Positions 33,545-42,539 of a stretch of 64,000 bases of DNA are shown piece by piece. This DNA comes from Mucilaginibacter sp. cycad4 (lineage in GTDB: Bacteria; Bacteroidota; Bacteroidia; Sphingobacteriales; Sphingobacteriaceae): contig NZ_CP139559.1 in assembly GCF_034263275.1 (NCBI RefSeq), forward strand, positions 5,642,001 through 5,706,000, written 5' to 3'. The position numbers and the translations under genes were made by a program. The notes below the pieces were generated by a model. The model worked only from the letters and a program-made list of their open reading frames with translations. It was not told the origin of the DNA and ran no database searches. The number at the start of each line of letters is the position of its first letter. The stretch's first letter is position 1.

Positions 33545-33713
33545 CCCCTTTTTGGCGCAAGTCTTGTGCGGCTGGCACGAGGGATGATGACTTGTGCCTT
33601 CTGCAAAATTAAAATTAATACGATACCCCAACCTCTAACGGTACCGTCCTAAAAAAGTTTACAGATCTATTCAAGGCTAAATATACCTGCGCATATATAG
33701 CCTTCGCTATTAC
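33545..33713 (+). repeat. flanking duplication, right copy, with a solo IS end
   Basis: Block B' (33545-33628), then GTACCGTCCTAAAAAAGTTT (33641-33660), which is a stand-alone left end of the same IS type, then block A' (33665-33713). The order B'-IS end-A' points to an older insertion and rearrangement at this place. Confidence 0.7.
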
Positions 33714-33890
33714 TCCCTCTCTTTTTCCTTAAAATTAATTGTGAAGCAAGCGTATCACAAAAAAAATTTCATTGCAACAGAAACGTTGCACAGGCCACTT
33801 AAACTAATTTTTGCCCTTTTAAACACTGTGATGCAAGCGTATTGAATTATACATAATGCATTATAAATCAATTAATTACGAACATTTTTC

Positions 33891-33922
33891 TTGATTAATC
33901 CGTTTAAATTACTGTAGATTTG
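33891..33922 (+). promoter_or_regulatory. candidate promoter of the glucanase genes
   Basis: TTG (33891) and TAGATTTG (33915-33922) are 21 bp apart, a good -33/-7 pair. The leader to the GH30 ATG would be about 185 nt. The rest of the 390-bp gap 33714-34106 shows no gene. Confidence 0.45.
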
Positions 33923-34106
33923 TACTGCCAATTTTAAGCTACATGTAATCCCTATTCATGGAAAACAGTATCGGAGGGGCGTATTTGCCCTGAACAATAC
34001 TTTGATATTCTTAAGCAACAGTTAAATATTGTTACAAATATTGAATTGCTGTATAGGGGTTTATGTTATATTTTTTTGAATATCAATCAACTAAATAAAC
34101 AACTCA

Positions 34107-35984
34107 ATGAAAATCAATTACCAGTTAAAGCGGTTCGCAGTCCTCACCCTGCTTTCCACCGCTGCTTTTTACTCCTGTAAAAAGAATGTAAACAACAACG
34201 AAGCTCCTGATCAAAAAACAAGCGGCACCGTGGCCCGGGCCGCAAATGAAGTAGTGAACGCCTGGGTTACCACTGCCGATCAATCACAGCTTTTACAGGC
34301 GCAAACCAGTTTTAATTTTGCTGCCGATGCCGGTACTAATGCAACAACCATTACGGTAGACGAAAACCAAACCTACCAGGGGATAGACGGTTTCGGCTTT
34401 ACCTTAACCGGGGGCAGTGCCGGGCTGCTTAACGGCCTCGGCGCTAACCAAACTAATGTGCTTAACGAGCTTTTTGGTACGGCTGCAGGCCAAATCGGGA
34501 TCAGCTATATCCGGATCAGCATCGGTGCTTCCGATCTAAGTTCAAGCGACTTTACCTACAACCAAACCGCCGGCGACTTTAACATGAACAATTTCAGCAT
34601 CAGTGCCGAAAACCAGGACCTGCTCCCCATTCTGAAAAAGATCATCGCCATAAACCCATCCATCAAAATCATAGCTACCCCGTGGACTGCCCCTACCTGG
34701 ATGAAGGTGAACACCACAGGCAATAACGGCTATACCGGCGGCAGTCTCAATACGGCAGCAGGTTATTATGATGCTTACGCCCACTATTTTGTAAAATATC
34801 TGCAGGCCATGCAGGCCCAGGGAATTACCATTGATGCCATTACCCCTCAAAATGAACCGCTTAACCCGTACAATAACCCAAGTATGGTGATGCAGCCGAA
34901 TGAGCAGGCCAATTTTATTAAAAACAACCTCGGCCCGCAGATCCGGGCGGCAGGTTTTCAAACCAGGATCATTGCCTATGACCACAATACCGACAGGATT
35001 GATTATCCTGAAACTGTACTGGCAGATGGTGGCGCTAATCCTTATGTAGACGGCTCGGCCTTTCACCTGTATGCGGGCAATATCAGCTCGCTAACCGATG
35101 TGCATAACGCCTATCCAAATAAAAACGTTTATTTCACCGAACAATGGGTAGGTGCCCCAAGCAATTTTGGCGGCGATTTGTCATGGCATGTTAACACGCT
35201 CATTATTGGTGCTACCCGCAACTGGAGCCGCAACGTTTTAGAGTGGAACCTTGCTGCCGATCCAAACAACAACCCGCATACACCGGGCGGTTGCAGTACC
35301 TGTTTGGGCGGGATCACTGTTAGCGGTACTTCTATTACCCGCAATGTTGGTTATTACATTATCGGCCATGCATCGCGTTTTGTACGGCCGGGAGCTGTGC
35401 GGATTGCCTCCAATTTATCGGGCAGTATCCAAAACGTGGCATTCAAAAACTCCGACGGCAGCAAGGTGCTTATCGCACTAAATAATGGTTCATCAAGCAC
35501 CAGCTTCAAAGTAAAATGGGGCGCGGAATCATTTACCTACACGCTGGCAGCCGGTGCAGTTGCAACCTTTAAATGGACCGGCACTCAAAGTTCAGCATCA
35601 GGGCCGCCCATCGGTTCAACTATCACTCTCAAAGGCTTTAATAACCTGTACGTAAGCAGCGAAAACGGCACGCAGGCCATGAACTGTAACCGTCCTACCG
35701 CATCGGCCTGGGAACAATTTACCGTGGTTGATGCAGGCGCAGGCAAAATAGCTCTGAAAGCCATGAATAAATATGTATCGTCAGAAAACGGAACACAGGC
35801 CATAACCTGCAACCGCACAACCTTTGGCGACTGGGAAAAATTTGACTGGGTCCCCACAACCGACGGCAAAGTTACCCTCAGGGGCAATAACGGCAAATTC
35901 ATATCGAGCGAAAACGGCACACAAGCCATGACCTGTACCCGTGCAACAGCATCGGGCTGGGAAGCTTTTGGCGTGAACCAATAA
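34107..35984 (+). CDS. GH30 family glycoside hydrolase lipoprotein with beta-trefoil domain
   Basis: 625 residues. Lipoprotein signal (STAAFYSCKKN), GH30 catalytic barrel (about 75-490) with acid/base Glu 250 in ITPQNEP and nucleophile Glu 345 in VYFTEQWVG, and FDGFGFTLTG-like entry (IDGFGFTLTGGSAGLL). The last 125 residues are three fascin-like beta-trefoil repeats (GFNNLYVSSENGTQAMNCNR, MNKYVSSENGTQAITCNR, NGKFISSENGTQAMTCTR), probably carbohydrate-binding. Bacterial GH30 lipoproteins next to GH16 are often beta-1,6-glucanases, so fungal or oomycete wall glucan is the likely substrate (inference). Exported to the outer membrane. Confidence 0.9.
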   Translation: MKINYQLKRFAVLTLLSTAAFYSCKKNVNNNEAPDQKTSGTVARAANEVVNAWVTTADQSQLLQAQTSFNFAADAGTNATTITVDENQTYQGIDGFGFTLTGGSAGLLNGLGANQTNVLNELFGTAAGQIGISYIRISIGASDLSSSDFTYNQTAGDFNMNNFSISAENQDLLPILKKIIAINPSIKIIATPWTAPTWMKVNTTGNNGYTGGSLNTAAGYYDAYAHYFVKYLQAMQAQGITIDAITPQNEPLNPYNNPSMVMQPNEQANFIKNNLGPQIRAAGFQTRIIAYDHNTDRIDYPETVLADGGANPYVDGSAFHLYAGNISSLTDVHNAYPNKNVYFTEQWVGAPSNFGGDLSWHVNTLIIGATRNWSRNVLEWNLAADPNNNPHTPGGCSTCLGGITVSGTSITRNVGYYIIGHASRFVRPGAVRIASNLSGSIQNVAFKNSDGSKVLIALNNGSSSTSFKVKWGAESFTYTLAAGAVATFKWTGTQSSASGPPIGSTITLKGFNNLYVSSENGTQAMNCNRPTASAWEQFTVVDAGAGKIALKAMNKYVSSENGTQAITCNRTTFGDWEKFDWVPTTDGKVTLRGNNGKFISSENGTQAMTCTRATASGWEAFGVNQ

Positions 35985-36025
35985 TTACTTCCGAAACCAA
36001 TTAATTATTTACCAATACTATCATT

Positions 36026-37258
36026 ATGAAACAACTTTTAAATTTTGCGAAGAGTGCCGCTACTGCATCGGCATTAATGCTTTTAATTTCGTCGTGCAGC
36101 AAGGACCTGAACAAAACGTCACCCGCCATTAAAACAGGCGACGAACAATCGGGTAGTTCAAGCACCACACCAAGAGCAGGTACCCTACTCTGGAGCGATG
36201 AGTTTAACGGCACCAGCGTTAACACCAACAACTGGAACATTGATAACGGCAACCCCGGTGTTAATAACGAAAAAGAATATTACCAATCGGCAAACGCCAC
36301 GGTATCAGGCGGTTTCCTTACCATTACTGCCCGAAAGCAAACTGTTGGAGGCCAGCCCTATACATCAGCCAAATTGACTACAGCAGGTAAATTCCAGCCT
36401 ACTTACGGTCGTATTGAGGCAAGCATTAAGCTGCCGGCAGTACAAGGTACATGGCCGGCGTTCTGGATGCTGGGCGCAAACATTGGTACTGTAAACTGGC
36501 CGCAATGCGGCGAAATTGACATTATGGAGCAGGTTAACACCTCCAATACCATTTTGGGCACTATGCATTGGTACAACAACGGCGGTCATGTACAATACGG
36601 CGGCAGCACTACCACAACGCCAACAGGTTTTCATACCTACGCGGTTGAGTGGGATACCAATTCTATTCGCTGGTATGTGGATAATACGCTGTATGTAACC
36701 GGTAATATTGCCAATAATATCAACAATACCGGCGCATTTCATAATCCGTTCTTTATTATCCTTAACCTGGCTATCGGCGGCGATTTACCTGGTAATACCA
36801 TTAACGATGGCGCATTACCATGCAACATGGTGGTTGATTATGTAAGGGTTTATGACCTGTCGGGCAGCGGTACCACACCTCCAATAGGCCAAACCATTAC
36901 TTTAAAAGGTTTTAATAACCAATATGTTAGCGGTGAAAACGGTACGCAAGCCATGAATTGTAACCGTGCTACAGCATCGGCATGGGAGCAATTTACTGTA
37001 GTTGATGCCGGAGGTGGTAAAGTTGCTTTAAGGAGCATGAGCAAATATGTGAGCAGCGAAAACGGTACACAGGCTATTACCTGTAACCGCACTACCATAG
37101 GCGACTGGGAAAAATTTGACTGGGTCGCCACTACTGATGGTAAAGTTACCTTCAGGGGCAATAATGGCAAATTCATCTCAAGTGAAAACGGTACGCAACC
37201 CATGACCTGTACCCGCACTACGGCATCGGGCTGGGAAGCTTTTGGCGTAAACCAATAA
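36026..37258 (+). CDS. GH16 family beta-glucanase lipoprotein with beta-trefoil domain
   Basis: 410 residues. Lipoprotein signal (LMLLISSCSKD), GH16 jelly-roll domain (about 50-275): LLWSDEFNG, GRIEASIKLPAVQGTWPAFW and the catalytic GEIDIMEQV (nucleophile Glu 163, Asp 165, acid/base Glu 168), HTYAVEWDTNSIRWYVD. The insertion after the first Glu-Asp-Ile is typical of beta-1,3-glucanase (laminarinase) types. Residues 286-410 are almost identical to the trefoil of the GH30 protein. It lies 41 bp downstream of it, probably one operon. Confidence 0.92.
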   Translation: MKQLLNFAKSAATASALMLLISSCSKDLNKTSPAIKTGDEQSGSSSTTPRAGTLLWSDEFNGTSVNTNNWNIDNGNPGVNNEKEYYQSANATVSGGFLTITARKQTVGGQPYTSAKLTTAGKFQPTYGRIEASIKLPAVQGTWPAFWMLGANIGTVNWPQCGEIDIMEQVNTSNTILGTMHWYNNGGHVQYGGSTTTTPTGFHTYAVEWDTNSIRWYVDNTLYVTGNIANNINNTGAFHNPFFIILNLAIGGDLPGNTINDGALPCNMVVDYVRVYDLSGSGTTPPIGQTITLKGFNNQYVSGENGTQAMNCNRATASAWEQFTVVDAGGGKVALRSMSKYVSSENGTQAITCNRTTIGDWEKFDWVATTDGKVTFRGNNGKFISSENGTQPMTCTRTTASGWEAFGVNQ

Positions 37259-37324
37259 TTTAAAATGATATATTTAGCCTGCCCTTTTTATAGGGGCAGG
37301 CTTCCTTTTTGATCTAATCTACCC

Positions 37325-38218
37325 ATGAAAAAATTTACCGCCTTTTGCTTTTTATGGCTGATGACAGGCCTGCGTACATTATATGCCCAATCGGGCGGGA
37401 GCAAATTGGAGTTTAATATCACCGATGGTTATCAGTGCGAAAATTTTCACTGGTCGATAGCCGGTAATAGTAACGGACAAAACCCCAACGTTTTTTCGGA
37501 GCTGAAATGGACAAAGCTCGGCGGACAAAGTGTTGCTGCTTCATTACAGTGGAACTTATACCAAAATTTTTCTTTTTATGCCGATTATACCCGGCAGTTC
37601 ATAACTTCTGGTAAGGTAAATGATGCTGATTACAGCGCCGATAACCGCAGCAATAATACTTACAACGAAACTTTTGATGCGGGTAAAGGATATACGCAAG
37701 GCTGGGCCCTTGGAGCAGGCTATAAATTGATTGATAATGAACGATTTAGCTTTAGCCCTTACGCAGGCTATACCGATAGCCGGCAATCGCTTTATTTATA
37801 CAATAGTGATAACCGTTTTCCGGGCTTAAACAGCAGCTACCAAACCAAATGGAAAGGCGTATTCATTAAAGCCATTGCATCTTTAAAATTGATTAAAAAA
37901 CTGAAGTTTAATGCCGATGTCAGCTACAACCAGGTAAGTTATAATGCCCGGGGCAACTGGAACCTCATCACCACTTTTCAGCACCCGGTTAGCTATCGTC
38001 ACCATGCCAATGGATATGGGTTAAATATGAATGGTGCATTGGGTTACGCCATTACCAAATGCGTAGCTATTCAGGCCGGGGCCGGATACCTGCATTGGCA
38101 AACCGGTAATGGTACTGATGAACTTTATCTCAACAGCGGCGAGGTGGACAAAACGCAGATGAACGGGGCGTACAGGAATGGATTTAGGGTGTTTGGTGGG
38201 TTGAGGGTCTCTTTTTAA
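37325..38218 (+). CDS. outer-membrane beta-barrel protein
   Basis: 297 residues: signal peptide (FLWLMTGLRTLYAQ), then alternating amphipathic strands (KLEFNITDGYQCENFHWSIA, SLQWNLYQNFSFYADYTRQF, GWALGAGYKLIDNERFSFSP, AIQAGAGYLHWQTGNG) ending RVFGGLRVSF with C-terminal Phe, as in barrel proteins. It follows the glucanases by 66 bp and may serve in glucan use, though no SusC/D pair is present. No family is named with confidence. Confidence 0.75.
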   Translation: MKKFTAFCFLWLMTGLRTLYAQSGGSKLEFNITDGYQCENFHWSIAGNSNGQNPNVFSELKWTKLGGQSVAASLQWNLYQNFSFYADYTRQFITSGKVNDADYSADNRSNNTYNETFDAGKGYTQGWALGAGYKLIDNERFSFSPYAGYTDSRQSLYLYNSDNRFPGLNSSYQTKWKGVFIKAIASLKLIKKLKFNADVSYNQVSYNARGNWNLITTFQHPVSYRHHANGYGLNMNGALGYAITKCVAIQAGAGYLHWQTGNGTDELYLNSGEVDKTQMNGAYRNGFRVFGGLRVSF

Positions 38219-38591
38219 TTATTCCAAAATCGCCGGCGTTCGGCTTCATATTTTTTTTAATAATTTGTATTACAGTTAATTAACTTATTTATACATCGAG
38301 CAGGAGGCCGGTTAATAGCTAACGTAACTATAGCCCGCCGAAAAGGTTCCACGTGGCACATTGGTGCAACAACCAATTAGATGGACATGAATTAAGTATT
38401 TATCTTTCTTTTAAATACTGGCACTTGTAAGCGGTAATTTTTGAAAATAACATCAATGCCGACAGGGACAGTACTGATTATACGCCGACGGTTATTAACC
38501 TAACTTCAAAATATAAGCTGAATATTAAAATGACACCTTCACCATGTCATTGCAATAGTGATATTAAATTAACTATCTTATTATCAATAAG
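38219..38591. other. gene-free stretch with a variant parS-like site
   Basis: About 370 bp without a gene. GTTCCACGTGGCAC (38346-38359) differs in one base from the palindrome GTTCCACGTGGAAC found twice at 44.6-44.7 kb. Confidence 0.4.
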
Positions 38592-39422
38592 TTAATTATT
38601 TTCCTTCTGCTTATCTGCTGCCTCCTTAGCAGCTTTTTCCTTTTGTTTCTGAGCTTCTTTAGCAGCTTTTTCTTTATCTTCTTTAATCTGCTCCCGGGCC
38701 TTTTTAATACTATCCTGCCTTTGTTGTTCGCGTTTCTTTTTTTTGTTGAAGAATCCCCTTAATAAAAAGTTGTGTTGAGCAGCGGTTAAATCTTCATTAA
38801 GGGTATTGGTTGTAGAATGAACAGTTTTGATAGTGGTTTGAGCTTGTTTAACGGTTCCTTCCAGGTCGCGGGCCATTTTATCGCTGTTCAGCAAACGGCC
38901 TATGCTTCCCTGTCCCTTGTTGATTTTGGCAACAATGCCAGTTAAGTTTTCTGTTAGCGATTCTGCATTGTCGGCTACACGGGTAAGCTTATTGATGATC
39001 CTGTCCACATCAACCGGATTTATCGAACTTAATTTGCCGCCATCTTCTATCTCTTCATGACTTATAATACCGCCGGGTGCTATTACAACCAACTTATCTC
39101 CCATCAAACCATCGCTGCCTATGCTTAACTTTGAATCTTTCTTGATAAACTTTTTAACGCTTTTATTCAGCGTAAGGTCAACCCGTACCGAACTATCGGT
39201 CACTATATTAATAGATTGTACCACTCCCACGTTAATACCGGCAAAGCGTACATTGTTGCCCACCTGCAGGCCGCTCACATTTTTAAACCGTCCGTACACA
39301 TGAAAGGTTGAGTTGAACAGGCTTTTTTGGTTGCCTATTAAAAATATAGCCACCAACAGCACTGCTAACCCTAAAAAGGTGAACAGGCCTATTTTTATTT
39401 TTTGCGAGGATGTGGTTTTCAT
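38592..39422 (-). CDS. MCE-domain lipid-transport protein (MlaD-like)
   Basis: 276 residues. One N-terminal membrane helix (IGLFTFLGLAVLLVAIFLIG), then the MCE domain (FHVYGRFKNVSGLQVGNNVR, FAGINVGVVQSINIVTDSSV, LMGDKLVVIAPG), a helical region and a basic/acidic C-terminal coiled coil (KKREQQRQDSIKKAREQIKE). MCE proteins form hexameric rings that shuttle phospholipids across the periplasm. The stop-start overlap with the upstream ATPase (ATGA) makes an Mla-type operon. Confidence 0.92.
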   Translation of the reverse strand: MKTTSSQKIKIGLFTFLGLAVLLVAIFLIGNQKSLFNSTFHVYGRFKNVSGLQVGNNVRFAGINVGVVQSINIVTDSSVRVDLTLNKSVKKFIKKDSKLSIGSDGLMGDKLVVIAPGGIISHEEIEDGGKLSSINPVDVDRIINKLTRVADNAESLTENLTGIVAKINKGQGSIGRLLNSDKMARDLEGTVKQAQTTIKTVHSTTNTLNEDLTAAQHNFLLRGFFNKKKKREQQRQDSIKKAREQIKEDKEKAAKEAQKQKEKAAKEAADKQKENN

Positions 39423-40210
39423 GCTTGTACGTTAAAAAATGATCTGACCATTTCATTGTCCGATTTTTCGAGCTCTTTATACGAGCCCTCGGCTATATAT
39501 TTACCATCATCCATTACCAGGATCCGGTCGGCCGTAATGCGGGCACACTCCATATCGTGGGTAATAATAACGGATGATATTTCATACTTGCGTTGCAGCC
39601 GGTTGATCAACTCACTGATCTCGCGGGATGTTATTGGATCAAGCCCGGTGGTAGGTTCATCATACAACATAATTTCGGGGTTAACGATCAATGTACGGGC
39701 CAGACCTACCCTCTTCCGCATCCCGCCCGACAGATCTGACGGCATTTTATCTATGGCATCAAGCAAACCCACGGCATCCAATACCCCTTCAACCTTTTTA
39801 TTAATTTCTTTCTGGTCTTTCAGCTTCAATACCCTTGTAAGCGGAAACTCCAGGTTATCCCTTACCGTCATGGAATCATACAGCGCGCCTCCCTGAAAAA
39901 GGAAACCAATCTTTATCCTAAGCTGTTTAAGCTCATCATCGTCCATCGTGGTAACATCTTCACCAAATACTTCCAGGCTACCGCCATCGGGCTGTAACAT
40001 ACCTACAACGCATTGTATGGTAACCGATTTACCCTGCCCCGATTTTCCCAACACTACAATATTCTCACCCTTTTTCAGGTCGAAACTGATATCTTTAAGC
40101 ACCTGCTTTTTACCAAAGGATTTTTTTATCCCCCTGGCACGGATCACCACTTCTTCTTTTTGGGTCGATGGTTCCTTTTCGGCTTCAGTATGCTGGTTTG
40201 TTTCTTTCAT
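39419..40210 (-). CDS. ABC transporter ATPase, MlaF-like
   Basis: 263 residues with Walker A GKSGQGKSVT (the KS-V-x form of MlaF), Q-loop FLFQGGALYDSMTVRDNLEF, signature LSGGMRKRVGLARTL, Walker B IMLYDEPTTGLD and H-loop VIITHDME. The first 18 residues are an acidic extension. It powers the MlaE permease. It starts 1 bp after the permease gene's stop. Confidence 0.93.
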   Translation of the reverse strand: MKETNQHTEAEKEPSTQKEEVVIRARGIKKSFGKKQVLKDISFDLKKGENIVVLGKSGQGKSVTIQCVVGMLQPDGGSLEVFGEDVTTMDDDELKQLRIKIGFLFQGGALYDSMTVRDNLEFPLTRVLKLKDQKEINKKVEGVLDAVGLLDAIDKMPSDLSGGMRKRVGLARTLIVNPEIMLYDEPTTGLDPITSREISELINRLQRKYEISSVIITHDMECARITADRILVMDDGKYIAEGSYKELEKSDNEMVRSFFNVQA

Positions 40211-40211
40211 C

Positions 40212-40991
40212 TTATTTATAAAATAACAAACTGGTGATCTGAACGGCTATGGCATCAATAATAAAAATCCACAATGAGGCAGTTACCACGGCCGAGTTTG
40301 CGGCTACGCCTACACTCTCCGTGCCCTTATCCGAGTGATAACCTTTATAACATCCCACAAAACCAACCGCAAATCCAAAAAGCACCGTTTTAGCAACAGC
40401 CGGAAGAAAGTCGGTAAAATCGAGCGAGGCTATACATTTATTGAAGTAAAGGGAAAAGCTGATACTATCAGTAAAGTTGAGTGCCAGGAAGCCGCCAAAA
40501 AGCCCTATAGCATCGCCTATAACGGTTAGCAGCGGAATCATAAAGCTGGTGGCCAGTATACGTGTTACCACCAGGTATTGGACGGGGTTTGCACCTGATA
40601 CTTCCATAGCATCAATCTGTTCGGTAACTTTCATACTGCCCAACTCGGCGCCAATGCTTGAAGCTATTTTGCCTGCACAGATGATAGCGGTGATCACAGG
40701 CCCTATTTCACGTACCAGTGATACCGAAAGGGTTTTAGGCAGCATACTCTCGGCACCAAGCTCAACCAGCGATGGCCTGAGCTGCAAAATAAGCACCAGC
40801 CCCATAATAAAGGAGGTAATACCCACCAGCATCATAGACCGGTAGCCTATTTCATAGCATTGCCTTACAAACTCCGACCATTCAAAGCCGCCGGTAAATA
40901 TATTGCGGAAAAAACGTGTGAAGAACAATACATAGTCGCCCATGCCTTCCAGCCATTTCCTCCATCCGCTTAGTTCCTGCTGTGCTTCCAT
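40212..40991 (-). CDS. lipid ABC permease, MlaE-like
   Basis: 259 residues from the ATG at 40991 (MEAQQELSGW), which gives the usual family length; the frame extends to 41054. Typical segments: MLVGITSFIMGLVLILQLRP, REIGPVITAIICAGKIASSI, GAELGSMKVTEQIDAMEVSG, AVGFVGCYKGYHSDKGTESV. It is the membrane subunit of the Mla complex and first gene of the operon permease-ATPase-MCE. Confidence 0.92.
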   Translation of the reverse strand: MEAQQELSGWRKWLEGMGDYVLFFTRFFRNIFTGGFEWSEFVRQCYEIGYRSMMLVGITSFIMGLVLILQLRPSLVELGAESMLPKTLSVSLVREIGPVITAIICAGKIASSIGAELGSMKVTEQIDAMEVSGANPVQYLVVTRILATSFMIPLLTVIGDAIGLFGGFLALNFTDSISFSLYFNKCIASLDFTDFLPAVAKTVLFGFAVGFVGCYKGYHSDKGTESVGVAANSAVVTASLWIFIIDAIAVQITSLLFYK

Positions 40992-41088
40992 CAGTGAATC
41001 ATAAATAATAGTAAACAACAACAAAGCAATGCTCAATTGTTTTTGAACTTTCAATAATATTCACTTTATGGACTCAGGTAAGTACTGA

Positions 41089-41799
41089 TTATGACATCGG
41101 TACGTCAATGATCAGGAAACGGGATGGCTCTTCGGCTATAATTGTAAGTGAACTTGTATCATAAACGCCCAGTGCATCTTTTTTGTTTAAAACCTGGTTG
41201 TTTATTTTAGCCGCTCCATCCAACACAAACACGTAAGCGCCATTGCCTTTGGTTTTAATATCATAATTTATTGTTTGCCCCGCTTCAAACTCCCCTATCG
41301 AAAATGTGGCATCCTGGTTTATCCAAAGGGTGTCTTCACTTTTTCGCGGCGAGATCAGCGTAGTGAGCTCATTTAATTTAAAACGGTCTTTAAAACTCAT
41401 CTGGTCATAACGTGGCTGGATATTCCTTTCTTTAGGAAAAAGCCAGATCTGCAGTGTATTTGCCGCTTCTTTATGCGATGCATTGTATTCTGAGTGATAT
41501 ACACCGGTACCGGCCGACATAACCTGTACCTCTCCTGCTTTTACCACACCAGTATTGCCCATACTGTCTTTATGTTCCAGTCCGCCGCTTAAAGGTATAG
41601 TGATGATCTCCATATTATCATGCGGGTGGCTGCCAAAACCACGGCCAGCGGCAATAATATCATCATTTAATACGCGCAATGCACCAAAATTCATTTTTTC
41701 GGGATTATAATAGGAAGCAAAGCTGAAGGAAAAGTTTGCTTTTAACCAGCCGATATCATTATGTCCGCGTTCTGCTTCGGGATAAAATATTGTTTTCAT
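41089..41799 (-). CDS. pirin-family protein
   Basis: 236 residues with the bicupin fold. The N-terminal cupin has the metal ligands in FGSHPHDNMEIITIPLSGGL and HKDSMGNTGVVKAGEVQVMS, and YHSEYNAS. YhaK-type pirins act as quercetinases or redox sensors. It is divergent from the NAD(P)-binding gene (83 bp apart). Confidence 0.92.
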   Translation of the reverse strand: MKTIFYPEAERGHNDIGWLKANFSFSFASYYNPEKMNFGALRVLNDDIIAAGRGFGSHPHDNMEIITIPLSGGLEHKDSMGNTGVVKAGEVQVMSAGTGVYHSEYNASHKEAANTLQIWLFPKERNIQPRYDQMSFKDRFKLNELTTLISPRKSEDTLWINQDATFSIGEFEAGQTINYDIKTKGNGAYVFVLDGAAKINNQVLNKKDALGVYDTSSLTIIAEEPSRFLIIDVPMS

Positions 41800-41857
41800 G
41801 TTACTTTATAATTATATGTTTAAACACACAATATTCATTCCACAATTTAATTATGCG

Positions 41858-41865
41858 TATTTTTG
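41858..41865 (+). promoter_or_regulatory. -7 box of the NAD(P)-binding protein / ABC-F operon
   Basis: TATTTTTG lies 17 bp before the ATG at 41883. Confidence 0.45.
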
Positions 41866-41882
41866 CGGAAAATCAATAAGCA

Positions 41883-42539
41883 ATGGCCAAAAAAGCTGTA
41901 ATTGCAGGCTCAAGCGGACTTATTGGCAGTCATCTCCTGCAAATTTTATTGGAACAAGCCTATTATGATGAAGTTTTAATCCTGGTCAGAAAAAAGCTGC
42001 CACTTCAGCATCATAAATTAACACAGCTTGTTATTGACTTTGAACAGCCCGAAACATACAAAAATGAGCTGACCGGCCACGCTTTGTTTTGTTGCTTGGG
42101 ATCGACAAAAAAGAAAACGCCTGATTTGGCTGTCTATCGCAAGATAGATCATGATTATCCGTTATTACTGGCGCAATTAGCCAGGCAAAACGGAGTTGAG
42201 CAATATCATTTGGTATCGTCGATAGGGGCCGACATAAATGGTGTTAACTTCTATACCAAAACTAAAGGAGAAACCGAGGCCGATATAACAGCTGCAGGCA
42301 TTTCCACTGTTCATATTTACAGGCCATCTTTTTTAGCCGGCGACAGGCAGGAAAGCAGGCCAATGGAAAAGTTTGTAAACGGCTTAATGAAGGTTATAAA
42401 TCCGCTGCTTTTTGGCAGATGGAAAAAATATCAAAGCATTGAGGCATCTGCAGTTGCCAGGGCCATGTATAAACAATCAATAAAAAACGCGGCTGGTGTA
42501 TTTATATACGAGTCGGATAAAATAAAACAACTATCGTGA
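41883..42539 (+). CDS. NAD(P)-binding Rossmann-fold protein
   Basis: 218 residues. An atypical SDR: AVIAGSSGLIGSHLLQILLE (glycine-rich loop), CCLGSTKKKT, YHLVSSIGADINGVNFYTKT with Tyr/Lys spaced as YxxxK-like, and IYRPSFLAGDRQESRPME. The type resembles TIP30/NAD(P)H-binding oxidoreductases without defined substrate. The stop overlaps the GTG start of the next gene (GTGA). Confidence 0.85.
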   Translation: MAKKAVIAGSSGLIGSHLLQILLEQAYYDEVLILVRKKLPLQHHKLTQLVIDFEQPETYKNELTGHALFCCLGSTKKKTPDLAVYRKIDHDYPLLLAQLARQNGVEQYHLVSSIGADINGVNFYTKTKGETEADITAAGISTVHIYRPSFLAGDRQESRPMEKFVNGLMKVINPLLFGRWKKYQSIEASAVARAMYKQSIKNAAGVFIYESDKIKQLS

